From contig NZ_LN898216.1 of NCBI RefSeq assembly GCF_001457815.1, positions 260,541 through 324,540 of the forward strand: 64,000 bases of DNA, read 5' to 3'. The DNA is from Vitreoscilla massiliensis (GTDB taxonomy: Bacteria > Pseudomonadota > Gammaproteobacteria > Burkholderiales > Neisseriaceae). Made by a program: the position numbers and the translations under genes. Numbering within the stretch: the stretch's first letter is position 1; each line of letters begins with the position of its first letter. Below are positions 1 through 9,663 of this stretch, piece after piece. The notes below the pieces were generated by a model that saw only the letters and a program-made list of their open reading frames with translations, searched no databases and was not told the origin of the DNA.

Positions 1-435
1 TGCCGTTTGATAGTAGTGTTGCCACACCCATCGCCACAAGACGATGCCGCCGGAGCGCTGCTCAGCGGTGAAGCCGGCGCATTGTGGTTGAAAATCCTCA
101 AGGCGATGCATTTACAGGCCGATGAGGTGTATGTGACCAATGCGATTAAGTGCGCGCCCAATGTCAGCTTGGTGCCAAAACAACACCACGCCGCCGCGTG
201 CATCGGCTATTTAGAACGTGAATTGCAATTGTTGCCGTCCGTACCGGTGGTATTGCTGGCAGAAAACCAGCGCAGTTTATTGAAAAAACTGCAAGCGCAA
301 GTGGGCGAGGAGCGCGTGTTCCGCATTCCACACCCATCAAAAATGCTGCGCAATCCAGACACCAAACGCGAGGCGTGGACGGTATTGCAAGAGGTGATGC
401 AACACCTGCCAGCGGCGCAAAACGCAGCGACTTAA
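1..435 (+). CDS. Uracil-DNA glycosylase family protein, C-terminal part (gene truncated by window edge)
   Basis: The frame is open from the first base to the TAA at 433-435, so the start lies outside the window; about 144 residues are visible. The segment YVTNAIKCAP matches the TN..KC.P block of family 4/5-type uracil-DNA glycosylases, and HPSKML near the end fits the HP-containing catalytic loop. These enzymes remove uracil from DNA as the first step of base excision repair. The usual N-terminal iron-sulfur cysteines cannot be checked here, so the subfamily is open. The next feature downstream is a tandem repeat array, whose first hairpin at 471 could serve as terminator. Confidence 0.72.
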   Translation, partial: CRLIVVLPHPSPQDDAAGALLSGEAGALWLKILKAMHLQADEVYVTNAIKCAPNVSLVPKQHHAAACIGYLERELQLLPSVPVVLLAENQRSLLKKLQAQVGEERVFRIPHPSKMLRNPDTKREAWTVLQEVMQHLPAAQNAAT

Positions 436-470
436 TTTAACTGGCTGTTTAGTACCCTGATACATGCTTA

Positions 471-1238
471 CAGGCCGCTTATCAAAGCGGCCTGTAAACT
501 TTCATGTACCTTATTCAACCACTCAGTCAACACATTACACACAGCTAAAACACATCATCCTCTTTGAGGTGGTAACAATCAATTACCAATATTACAGGCC
601 GCTTAATGCGACTTGTAAGCTTTGCGACACCGTTTTAAATCACTCAGCCAAAACATCACGCATATGGCTACAACGCTTCATCTCGTTTTGAGATGGTATC
701 AACTAATACCCATTTACAGGCCGCATCAAGCGGCCTGTAAATGGTAATGCTCCGTGTGAAACCACTACACAGAAAAACCGCACCCGCCATTTATGCACAC
801 CATGGCTTTGATGAGAATGTATACACAGCCGCAAACAATACAGACCGCTTTAAGCGGCCTGTAAATGATGATGCACTGCGTGAAACCACTGCACAGTAAA
901 ACCGCTCTCGCGATTTATACACACCATCGCTTTGATGAGAATGTATGCACAGCCACAAACAATACAGACCGCTTTAAGCGGCCTGTAAATGATGATGCAC
1001 TGCGTGAAACCACTGCACAGTAAAACCGCTCTCGCGATTTATACACACCATCGCTTTGATGAGAATGTATGCACAGCCACAAACAATACAGACCGCTTAA
1101 AAGCGGCCTGTAAACGGTAGCATTGCGTAAAACCACTGCACAGTAAAACCGCAATCGCAATTTATGCACGCCAGTGCCTTGCTAACATTGCATGCACCCG
1201 CCACAAAAAATACAGGCCGCTTATAAGCGGCCTGTAAC
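471..1238. repeat. Tandem array of 122-124 bp units, each starting with a DUS-like hairpin
   Basis: A caggcc/cagacc motif opens an inverted uptake-sequence pair at 471, 595, 717, 841, 965, 1089 and 1213. Spacings are 124, 122, 124, 124, 124 and 124 bp. Units 841-964 and 965-1088 are identical; units toward 471 are progressively diverged but keep a conserved block (gaaaccactgcac, then ctttgatgagaatgtat). The second hairpin (595) is degenerate. No convincing coding frame crosses the array: short frames on both strands simply follow the repeat. The last hairpin sits 2 bp beyond the sspB stop and may terminate that operon. Role unknown. Confidence 0.9.
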
Positions 1239-1239
1239 A

Positions 1240-1707
1240 TTACTTGACGATTTTTAAGAAGCTGCTGCCACCAGCTGGCGGCGGTGTCTTATCCTCATCG
1301 TCGTGGCTGACGGCTTTGCTGTCTTCATGTTTTAACACATGTAAGCTGGCTTCAACTTCTGGCTCTACACCCGCAGTCGCGTCGTCAGGTTCGTAAGCTT
1401 CCACTTCAAAACCCATGCCACTGCTGTTTTCGCGGGCGAAGATGCTGACCACGTGGCCCACCGGTATCCAAATGTCTTCTGCCTTGCCACCGAAGCGGGC
1501 TTCAAAATGCACCCACTCATTGTCTATGGTCAAGTCTTTGCACGCGGTCGGGCCGATGTTGAGCACGATTTGCTCGTCTTGCACAAATTGGCGCGGCACT
1601 TGGGTGTAATTGTTCACCCACACAGCGATGTGTGGGGTCAAACCATTGTCGACACACCATTCATACAGCGCGCGCACCAAATACGGCTTGGTAGAAGTCG
1701 TCATCAC
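1240..1707 (-). CDS. sspB: ClpXP protease specificity-enhancing factor SspB
   Basis: A 155-residue protein with the SspB fold at the N-terminus (KPYLVRALYEW, then NIGPTA and FEARFGG). An acidic, proline-rich linker follows, and the tail ends in LKIVK, which matches the short C-terminal module by which SspB docks on ClpX. SspB binds ssrA-tagged polypeptides from stalled ribosomes and delivers them to ClpXP. The gene lies 8 bp downstream of sspA, the usual operon order. An ATGATG gives two possible starts one codon apart. Length and motifs are typical. Confidence 0.93.
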   Translation of the reverse strand: MMTTSTKPYLVRALYEWCVDNGLTPHIAVWVNNYTQVPRQFVQDEQIVLNIGPTACKDLTIDNEWVHFEARFGGKAEDIWIPVGHVVSIFARENSSGMGFEVEAYEPDDATAGVEPEVEASLHVLKHEDSKAVSHDDEDKTPPPAGGSSFLKIVK

Positions 1708-1715
1708 TCGTCCTC

Positions 1716-2321
1716 TTAACGACGCATCGCTTTTTCAGCTGGGGTCAAGGCTTCGATGAAGGCATCGCGTTGGAACAAGCGTTCGGCGTATTTAAGCAAA
1801 GGCGCAGCCGATTTGCCCAATTTGATGCCGTAATGGTCTAAGCGCCACAATAATGGTGCCAAAGACACGTCTATCATGGAGAATTCTTCGCCCAATACAA
1901 ATTTTTGTTTGGTGAACACAGGCGCAATCAAGGTCAAACCTTCGGTCAAGGCTTCGCGGGCGCGTTCTTGTTCTTTTTTGGTGCTAGCGGCGTTTTCCAA
2001 CACTTGCACGTGGGTGAACAATTCGCGTTCCAAACGGTATAAGAACAAACGGCCGCGCGCGCGTTGTACCGGATCGGCTGGCATCAATTGTGGGTGTGGG
2101 AAACGCTCGTCGATGTATTCATTGATGATGTTAGACTCGTGCAAAACCAAATCGCGTTCAACCAAAACCGGCACTTGGTTGTAAGGATTCATCACTGCCA
2201 AGTCTTCAGGCTTGTTGAAAATGTCCACGTCTTTGATTTCAAAATCCATGCCTTTTTCAAACAACACGATGCGGCAACGTTGGCTGAATGGACAGGTAAT
2301 ACCTGAGTACAGAGTCATCAT
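1716..2321 (-). CDS. sspA: Stringent starvation protein A (GST-fold RNA polymerase-associated protein)
   Basis: A 201-residue glutathione-S-transferase-fold protein. It has the thioredoxin-like N-terminal domain (LYSGITCPFSQR, NPYNQVPVL, LHESNIINEYID) and an all-helical C-terminal half. SspA binds RNA polymerase and modulates transcription in stationary phase and stress; it is not expected to act as an enzyme. It is first gene of an sspA-sspB pair. A near-consensus promoter lies 30-60 bp upstream. In Neisseriaceae this pair commonly follows petABC; here one small gene (2473-2877) sits between. Confidence 0.94.
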   Translation of the reverse strand: MMTLYSGITCPFSQRCRIVLFEKGMDFEIKDVDIFNKPEDLAVMNPYNQVPVLVERDLVLHESNIINEYIDERFPHPQLMPADPVQRARGRLFLYRLERELFTHVQVLENAASTKKEQERAREALTEGLTLIAPVFTKQKFVLGEEFSMIDVSLAPLLWRLDHYGIKLGKSAAPLLKYAERLFQRDAFIEALTPAEKAMRR

Positions 2322-2353
2322 AATAAAGCATTCCTAAAAGGTTAATCTTTTGT

Positions 2354-2383
2354 ATTATAAGCAATTTTTACTAAAAAAGCGAA
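2354..2383 (-). promoter_or_regulatory. Putative sigma-70 promoter for sspAB
   Basis: On the minus strand a perfect TATAAT -10 (2354-2359) is preceded by TTCGCT at 2378-2383 with an 18-bp spacer. The -35 match is weak, the -10 strong. It lies 33 bp upstream of the sspA start. Confidence 0.5.
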
Positions 2384-2472
2384 TTTAATAGCCTAAGATA
2401 TTGAAAGCATTAACAAAATAAGCAAAACGCACGGTTTTGCTTATTTTGCACTGCAACAGATGCTGATGGGAT

Positions 2473-2877
2473 TTAAGCGGCCTGTAAACCTTGTACATAG
2501 TGCTTGAGCAAGGCAAATTGCTCAGCGCTGTAGTCTTGTTGGCCGCGCAGAAATTTTTCATACAAATTGTAATAGCAAATCAACACATACTCATGATTGT
2601 GGTGCTCGGGAAACACCTGTTCGGGCAAATCCTCCAAATCGGCACCGTCAAAATATGCGTTCATTTTGTCGAAACTGCGGATGCGATAGCCGCGCTGCTG
2701 CATTTCTTGCATCACCGCGCGGCTGTACACATACAAATGTTTTTTGTCATAGGCGTAGACATAATTAATGAGCACATGCTGGTCTTGTTTGGCAAAAATG
2801 CTGTTCAATTCGCGCCACTGCGCCAACAATTGGCCGCGAGGCAGGAAACGTAACAAATCATAATGCCACAAGCGCAT
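2473..2877 (-). CDS. Pyrimidine-dimer DNA glycosylase-like small protein (TIGR02328-type)
   Basis: A 134-residue protein beginning MRLWHYDLLRFLPRGQLL, with later blocks INYVYAYDKKHLYVYSRAV and MQQRGYRI. It resembles the small family annotated as TIGR02328/Pyr_excise, relatives of T4 endonuclease V. I chose the ATG at 2877 because AAAGGTGAG lies just upstream and the family starts with MRLWH; a longer frame to 2904 has no ribosome site. The last codons (GLQAA, stop) are written by a complete uptake sequence, so the gene end and the DUS coincide. It sits alone between petC and sspA. Function by family resemblance only. Confidence 0.62.
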   Translation of the reverse strand: MRLWHYDLLRFLPRGQLLAQWRELNSIFAKQDQHVLINYVYAYDKKHLYVYSRAVMQEMQQRGYRIRSFDKMNAYFDGADLEDLPEQVFPEHHNHEYVLICYYNLYEKFLRGQQDYSAEQFALLKHYVQGLQAA

Positions 2878-2925
2878 GTGCTCACCTTTAGGGGTTTTAA
2901 TCACAAAACCCCGAGTGTACGCGGT

Positions 2926-3711
2926 TTAATGCACGTCTTTCCAGTACTCTTTCTTCAAGAAATACGCCAGTGGCAACATGATCGCCACCAAGAACATCAA
3001 TACCAAATAGCCGATTTGATGGCGCTTCACCTGTGCCGGCTCGGCCATGTACACCATGTAATTGGTCAAATCCAATGCGTATTTGTCGTATTCCACCGCA
3101 ATCACCTTACCGTCTGGCGTCATGCGTGAGTGCAAACCGGTCGTTTCCCAATACAGCTTAGGCACTTGCTTGCCATGGCCATCGTCTACCATCACCGGTT
3201 GGCCTTTGGCGTCGAGCTCCACCGCTTGCACCCCTTGTTGCTCCCACAACACGTGTGGCATCGCGGCTTTGTCCAAGACGGTGTTGTTCCAGCCGGTTGG
3301 GCGGGTTGGGTCTTTGTAGAAACCGCGCAAATACGCATAGATGTAATCCGCGCCGCGTGAGCGGGCAATCACCGACAAATCAGGCGGTGCGGTGCCAAAC
3401 CACTCTATCGCGTCTTTCGGGTCCATCGCCGACATCATGGTAGAACCCACTTTATCGGTGGTGAACATCATGTTGTCTTGGATTTGCGCTTCGGTTAAAC
3501 CCAAATCTTGCAAACGGTTAAAGCGCATGGCGCTGGCCGAGTGGCAAGACAAACAGTAGTTGGTGAAAATCTGCGCACCGCGTTGCAAACTGGCTTGGTC
3601 TTGCAAATTGATGTCGGCTTTAGGATAAGCCCCACCGCCAGCGGCGACTGCGCTTGCCATCGGCACCACCAAAATCAGCGCCGCTAAGGTTTTTTTCCAA
3701 ATTCGTTTCAT
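2926..3711 (-). CDS. petC: Cytochrome c1 of the ubiquinol:cytochrome c reductase (bc1) complex
   Basis: A 261-residue protein with a cleavable signal peptide (MKRIWKKTLAALILVVPMAS, then AVAA). The heme c site is C53-L-S-C56-H57, and a single C-terminal membrane anchor (IGYLVLMFLVAIMLPLAYFL) precedes a short charged tail. It takes electrons from the Rieske protein and passes them to a soluble cytochrome c at the periplasmic face. The start at 3711 is preferred over an upstream in-frame start at 3750 because AAGGAC precedes it and the signal peptide begins there. It follows petB by 10 bp. Confidence 0.96.
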   Translation of the reverse strand: MKRIWKKTLAALILVVPMASAVAAGGGAYPKADINLQDQASLQRGAQIFTNYCLSCHSASAMRFNRLQDLGLTEAQIQDNMMFTTDKVGSTMMSAMDPKDAIEWFGTAPPDLSVIARSRGADYIYAYLRGFYKDPTRPTGWNNTVLDKAAMPHVLWEQQGVQAVELDAKGQPVMVDDGHGKQVPKLYWETTGLHSRMTPDGKVIAVEYDKYALDLTNYMVYMAEPAQVKRHQIGYLVLMFLVAIMLPLAYFLKKEYWKDVH

Positions 3712-3721
3712 CGTCGCGTCC

Positions 3722-5071
3722 TTAAATAATGATGGCAAATACATAGGCACCGATTAAGGTCAACGCCACATACAGCAAGAACATCCATTTTTGGCGCGGC
3801 GTACTCATGGTGACACGCTCAGGTGGGGTTTTGCACTTGTCTATCTTGGTGTAAATCGGCATGCCCAAGAAGAAGATGAAGTACACCACTGACAAGATTT
3901 GCGCCACGATGGTGCGGGTATCGGTGGCCGGAATCGCGCCCAAGATGCCCAAACCAATAAACGAGATGATGAACAAGACCAACATGGTTTTGAAAATCGG
4001 ACCACGGTAACGCACAGACTTCACTGGCGAACGGTCTAACCACGGCAACAAGGCAATCAACACCACGGCTGCACCCATGCCTATCACGCCCCAAACCTGT
4101 GTGCCCAAGAACGATGGAATGGCACGCAAAATCGCATAGAATGGGGTGAAATACCACACTGGCGCAATGTGCTCAGGCGTTTTCATGGGGTTGGCTGGGT
4201 CGAAGTTAGGCTTCTCTAAGAAATAGCCACCGCCTTCTGGTGCGAAGAACAACACCGCACAGAACACAATCAAGAACACCACCACACCCAAAATGTCTTT
4301 GACGGTGTAATACGGGTGGAACGGAATGCCATCCAATGGAATGCCATCAGCGCCTTTGTGTTTTTTGATTTCAATGCCGTCAGGGTTGTTCGAGCCCACT
4401 TCATGCAAGGCAATCAAGTGTGCCACCACCAAGCCGAGCAATACCAATGGCAAGGCAATCACGTGTAAGGCAAAGAAGCGGTTTAAAGTAATGTCGGAGA
4501 CGTTAAAGTCACCGCGTATCCAAGTCGACAAATCCGGGCCTATCACGGGAATCGCAGAGAACAAGTTAATAATCACTTGCGCGCCCCAGAACGACATTTG
4601 TCCCCAAGGCAATAAATAGCCCATGAACGCTTCGGCCATTAAGGCCAAGAAAATCAACGAACCAAACACCCACACCAATTCGCGTGGACGGTGGAACGAG
4701 CCGTAAATCAAGCCGCGGAACATGTGCAAATACACCACGATAAAGAACATCGACGCGCCGGTTGAGTGCATGTAGCGGATGATCCAACCGCCCGACACAT
4801 CGCGCATGATGTATTCCACCGAGGTAAAGGCCACAGGCAAGTGGTTCAGGCCGGTGGTGCCATCAGGCTTGTAGTTCATGGTCAAGAAGATGCCGCTGAC
4901 GATTTGGATCACCAACACCAACATGGCCAAAGAGCCAAAGAAATACCAGAAGTTGAAGTTTTTCGGCGCGTAGTATTTGCCCACATGGTCGTTGTACATT
5001 TTAGTGAGCGGGAAACGGGCGTCTACCCAACCCAAAAGCGCGGTAAGTTTGTTATTTGCATTGTCTGCCAT
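3722..5071 (-). CDS. petB: Cytochrome b of the bc1 complex
   Basis: A 449-residue multispanning membrane protein carrying both b hemes. Visible heme histidines lie in HSTGASMFFIVVYLH and HVIALPLVLLGLVVAH. The quinol-site motif reads PVWY rather than the mitochondrial PEWY, a substitution seen in some proteobacteria. The fused b6/subunit-IV length is usual for this phylum. A GTG sits immediately before the ATG at 5071; AAGGGG is better spaced for the ATG. It is second gene of petABC, 11 bp after petA. Confidence 0.96.
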   Translation of the reverse strand: MADNANNKLTALLGWVDARFPLTKMYNDHVGKYYAPKNFNFWYFFGSLAMLVLVIQIVSGIFLTMNYKPDGTTGLNHLPVAFTSVEYIMRDVSGGWIIRYMHSTGASMFFIVVYLHMFRGLIYGSFHRPRELVWVFGSLIFLALMAEAFMGYLLPWGQMSFWGAQVIINLFSAIPVIGPDLSTWIRGDFNVSDITLNRFFALHVIALPLVLLGLVVAHLIALHEVGSNNPDGIEIKKHKGADGIPLDGIPFHPYYTVKDILGVVVFLIVFCAVLFFAPEGGGYFLEKPNFDPANPMKTPEHIAPVWYFTPFYAILRAIPSFLGTQVWGVIGMGAAVVLIALLPWLDRSPVKSVRYRGPIFKTMLVLFIISFIGLGILGAIPATDTRTIVAQILSVVYFIFFLGMPIYTKIDKCKTPPERVTMSTPRQKWMFLLYVALTLIGAYVFAIII

Positions 5072-5082
5072 CACGCTGCCCC

Positions 5083-5673
5083 TTAAGCATCAGCACCCAC
5101 CAAAACGGTGGATTCGCTGGTGAAATGAAATGGCGGTATGACCAAATTGGTTGGTGCAGGTACGCCTTTGAACACGCGGCCAGCCAAGTCAAATTTGGAG
5201 CCATGACATGGGCAGAAAAAGCCGCCTTTCCAATCTGCGCCCAAATCAGCAGGCGCCAAATCGGGACGGAATGTGGGCGAGCAACCCAAGTGGGTGCAAA
5301 TACCGATGGCCACCAACAGATTGCTGTGTTCCGCGCGTGAGCGAGTAGCGTTTTTGGCATATTCAGGTTGGTGTTCAACGCTGGAGGCTGGGTCTACCAA
5401 TGCCCCTTCCAAGCTCACCATGTCTTTGATTTGTTGTTCGGTTCGATTGACCAGCCAGATAGGTTTGCCTTGCCACTCGATGGTGACCATTTGGCCCGCT
5501 TCTATCTTGCTAAAATCCACTTCCACTGGCGCACCAGCGGCCTTGGCTTTCTCAGAAGGAAACCAGCTTCCTACCAATGGCGTTGCCACGCCTACCACGG
5601 CCGCAGCCCCCGCGCCTGCGGTTGCCATGGTTAAAAAGCGGCGGCGACTCTGATTTATTTGTTGATTATCCAT
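5083..5673 (-). CDS. petA: Rieske iron-sulfur subunit of the bc1 complex
   Basis: A 196-residue protein with a twin-arginine-type N-terminus (SRRRFLTMATAGAGAAA) acting as a membrane anchor. The two 2Fe-2S ligand loops are CTHLGC and CPCHGS. It accepts an electron from quinol and shuttles it to cytochrome c1. It is first gene of the petABC operon on the minus strand. AGGA lies 10 bases before the ATG. Complete and typical. Confidence 0.96.
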   Translation of the reverse strand: MDNQQINQSRRRFLTMATAGAGAAAVVGVATPLVGSWFPSEKAKAAGAPVEVDFSKIEAGQMVTIEWQGKPIWLVNRTEQQIKDMVSLEGALVDPASSVEHQPEYAKNATRSRAEHSNLLVAIGICTHLGCSPTFRPDLAPADLGADWKGGFFCPCHGSKFDLAGRVFKGVPAPTNLVIPPFHFTSESTVLVGADA

Positions 5674-5795
5674 GTATCAGTCATCCTAATTAAGGGTGTT
5701 CCAGCAATCTGGACACGCAAGCAATGCTTGCGCATCACCCTGCTCCATTAAGCCCGAGGGTAAAATAACTGATATTGTTAAGAAGTGTTTTGATT

Positions 5796-6548
5796 TTAAG
5801 CAGGGTTTTGCTCATCAAAGAATTGGAAGCCAATGCCATGATGGGTTTCGATGTATTTTGCCAACGCTTGCACGCCGAATTTTTCGGTAGCATGGTGACC
5901 GGCAGACACAAAGGCCACGCCAGTCTCGCGCGCCAAATGGTATTGAGATTCAGAGATTTCGCCCGTGATATAAGCGTCTACACCCGCATCTATCGCCTCT
6001 TGGAAATAGCCTTGCGCACCACCAGTACACCATGCCACGCGCTTGATAGACTGCGCAGGATTGCCAATGACGGTAGGCGTGCGCGCCAAGACGTTTTCTA
6101 TCTTATTTGTTAATTCTTGCAAAGATTGCACCTCAGGCAACACCCCTTCGGCGAGCAAATTTTGGTGGCCAAACTGGCTGAGCAGCTCCAAACCCAAGAC
6201 TTTGCCCAATTGCGCATTGTTGCCCAGCACCGGATGGGCATCGAGCGGCAAATGGTAGCCAGCAATGTTCAGCCCCGCTTGCATCGCGGTTTGAATGCGT
6301 TTGAATTTCCAATCGGTAATCACCGTCGGCTCGCTCTTCCAAAACCAACCGTGGTGCACCAACAGCAAATCCGAGCCGTTTTCTATCGCCGCCTCTATCG
6401 CCGCCAAACTCGCGGTCACCGCGCAAGTGATGTGGCCGATTTCGGCCTTGCCTTGCAATTGCAAACCATTGGGCGCGTAGTCTTTGAACATGTCCACAGC
6501 CAATTCTTGCTGTAACCACGTCATCAATTCATTACGTTGCATCGTCAT
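5796..6548 (-). CDS. NIF3-family dinuclear metal-binding protein (YbgI/DUF34 type)
   Basis: A 250-residue protein of the NIF3/YbgI family, a hexameric toroid with a two-metal site. Metal-ligand blocks are visible: LLVHHGWFWKSEP near residue 80, HLPLDAHP, and the C-terminal GHHATEKFGVQAL. Some members are annotated as GTP cyclohydrolase 1 type 2, but the cellular role is not settled. It lies upstream of petA, separated by about 120 bp, so it probably has its own transcript. Length is typical. Confidence 0.9.
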   Translation of the reverse strand: MTMQRNELMTWLQQELAVDMFKDYAPNGLQLQGKAEIGHITCAVTASLAAIEAAIENGSDLLLVHHGWFWKSEPTVITDWKFKRIQTAMQAGLNIAGYHLPLDAHPVLGNNAQLGKVLGLELLSQFGHQNLLAEGVLPEVQSLQELTNKIENVLARTPTVIGNPAQSIKRVAWCTGGAQGYFQEAIDAGVDAYITGEISESQYHLARETGVAFVSAGHHATEKFGVQALAKYIETHHGIGFQFFDEQNPA

Positions 6549-6920
6549 CCTTTACAGGCCGCATTTCATCACAGCCACAGTCTTTTTAAAATAAAACAGT
6601 GATTCAGGTAACATCACCATCATGAAGCGGCCTGTAAACCTGTTGCGATCGCTTACAGGCCGCATTGAATAGACATCGCCAACGATTGTAACAGCACCGC
6701 TTGTCTTGGCAATACCGGTAACGCCTTGCCGCTGCTTCCTTACGTCAACACCAACAGCTCGACACCCAGATGCGCTTATATGGGTTTACAGGCCGCATAT
6801 CAGCTCTTAAACACGGATATGGCAGCTCAGGCTATCAAGCCATAAATCCATTGATGCTGCCATGCATCCACGCAGGCTTTACCCTCACGCTATTGAACAA
6901 CACACCAAGCACACAGCCAT
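6549..6920. other. Intergenic region with four scattered uptake sequences, no gene seen
   Basis: This 372-bp stretch between the NIF3 gene and the groEL terminator holds DUS copies at about 6551-6564, 6625-6639, 6652-6665 and 6783-6797. The pair 6625-6665 is inverted and could form a hairpin. No reading frame with a start, ribosome site and family resemblance is visible. Confidence 0.7.
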
Positions 6921-6950
6921 AAAAAAACCCCGCCGAAGCGGGGTTTTTTA
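6921..6950 (-). terminator. Rho-independent terminator after groEL
   Basis: The sequence ccccgccgaagcgggg is flanked by A and T runs, giving a short GC stem with a U tail in the minus-strand transcript. It lies 20 bp beyond the groEL stop. Confidence 0.88.
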
Positions 6951-6970
6951 CCAACATGTGACTGCGTGAA

Positions 6971-8608
<1,638 letters not shown>

Positions 8609-8640
8609 GTTACATCTCCAAAATTTAATCTATGAGTTTG

Positions 8641-9087
8641 TTAATTGAAATTCATTAAGCGGTAAGCCACTTCATAATGGTCATCAGCTTTGACAGGGCG
8701 CACGGCCAAATACCAAGTGCCGTCAAATGGAATTTGGAACAAATGGCGGGCAGAGGTAATGCCAAAGCCGCCTATGTATTGATGCTGTTGACCGGTTTTG
8801 AAGGCTTCAAAATTGGCTTCATCAAAAACGAACATGTCTACTGGTGCGCCATCGTGGCCCACTTCGACACCTTGAACTTTGCCTTTAAGCTCACCCAATT
8901 CCCAGAAACGAAACTCAAACGTTTGTTGAGCATCGCCGGAAACCGAAGTTGCGTTTTGTTCGTTACTGTGTAACTTTTCTGAGGGAGTGTCCTCAACCTT
9001 GACGCTGTTTGTTGCTTCAGTGCTGACAGTTTCTGCCACCGGGGCAGTGTCTTTCTTGGTTCTTGCAGTAGTGGTTCGTTTAGCCAT
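8641..9087 (-). CDS. DUF1883 domain protein inserted between groES and groEL
   Basis: A 148-residue protein. Residues 1-50 are low-complexity, rich in Lys, Thr, Ser and Glu, without a signal peptide. Residues 55-148 resemble the DUF1883 domain: VDMFVFDEANFEAFKTGQQH, then YIGGFG and a C-terminal FDGTWYLAVRPV strand pair. No catalytic residues can be proposed. It begins 5 bp after groES and ends 32 bp before groEL, so it should share their heat-shock regulation. The domain assignment is by recalled pattern only; a role in chaperonin function is speculation. Confidence 0.65.
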   Translation of the reverse strand: MAKRTTTARTKKDTAPVAETVSTEATNSVKVEDTPSEKLHSNEQNATSVSGDAQQTFEFRFWELGELKGKVQGVEVGHDGAPVDMFVFDEANFEAFKTGQQHQYIGGFGITSARHLFQIPFDGTWYLAVRPVKADDHYEVAYRLMNFN

Positions 9088-9092
9088 AATGA

Positions 9093-9380
9093 TTAGTCCA
9101 TGATTGCGAAAACTTCGTCTTCTTTCATTACCAACAACTCTTGGCCGTCTACTTTAACGGTTTGGCCAGAGTACTTGCCGAAAATCACTTTGTCGCCCAC
9201 TTTAACATCCAAAGCTTGACGTTCGCCATTGTCGCCACGTTTGCCCGCGCCTACCGCAACCACTTCACCCATATCAGGTTTTTCAGCAGCCGCGCCTGGC
9301 AATACGATGCCAGAAGCCGTTTTTTCTTCCGCTTCAACACGTTTAACTACGATGCGATCATGTAAAGGACGAATAGCCAT
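9093..9380 (-). CDS. groES: Co-chaperonin GroES (Hsp10)
   Basis: A 95-residue co-chaperonin: MAIRPLHDRIVVKRVE, the mobile loop KTASGIVLPGAAAEKP, and the terminal ELLVMKEDEVFAIMD. It caps the GroEL ring. The ATG at 9380 is chosen because GGAG lies 7 bases upstream and the family always starts here; an in-frame extension to 9515 is non-coding leader. First gene of the chaperonin operon. Confidence 0.98.
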   Translation of the reverse strand: MAIRPLHDRIVVKRVEAEEKTASGIVLPGAAAEKPDMGEVVAVGAGKRGDNGERQALDVKVGDKVIFGKYSGQTVKVDGQELLVMKEDEVFAIMD

Positions 9381-9481
9381 GTTTTCATTCTCCAAAAAAA
9401 ACGTATGCGGACTGTGCCGCGTTCCATCAAAATAAATGCGTCTGTTATTTAAACACACGCTAACAATCTTACTGGGGGAAC

Positions 9482-9509
9482 AAATAAGGCTGATACAGCA
9501 AAATTCAAG
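9482..9509 (-). promoter_or_regulatory. Probable sigma-32 heat-shock promoter of groES
   Basis: On the minus strand CTTGAA (9504-9509) is followed after 14 bp by CCTTATTT (9482-9489), close to the RpoH consensus CTTGAA-N13/14-CCCCATNT. No CIRCE element (TTAGCACTC inverted repeat) is seen in the groES leader, so control by RpoH rather than HrcA is inferred. Confidence 0.6.
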
Positions 9510-9663
9510 CCCCAAAATTTAAAAAAAATTACATTGTATTTCAATCATCTGGTTTTACAGGCTGCTTAATCCAGACTCAAAACCTTGTCCAACTCTATGA
9601 AAGGCGTGGCTTTTCTCTGTGAAGGGGTTTAACATCATTAACCTGTTCTTGAAGGAAAGCCGT

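Noticed and set aside
464..1169. Open frames of 75 residues (+) and 84 residues (-) in the tandem array
   Set aside because: Their sequence simply follows the 124-bp repeat; no ribosome site, signal or family match.
471..1238. CRISPR array
   Set aside because: Repeat units are contiguous and identical or drifting, without unique spacers of 30-40 bp, and no cas genes are near.
9400..9540. CIRCE element for HrcA upstream of groES
   Set aside because: The TTAGCACTC-N9-GAGTGCTAA pattern is not present; a sigma-32 type promoter is.
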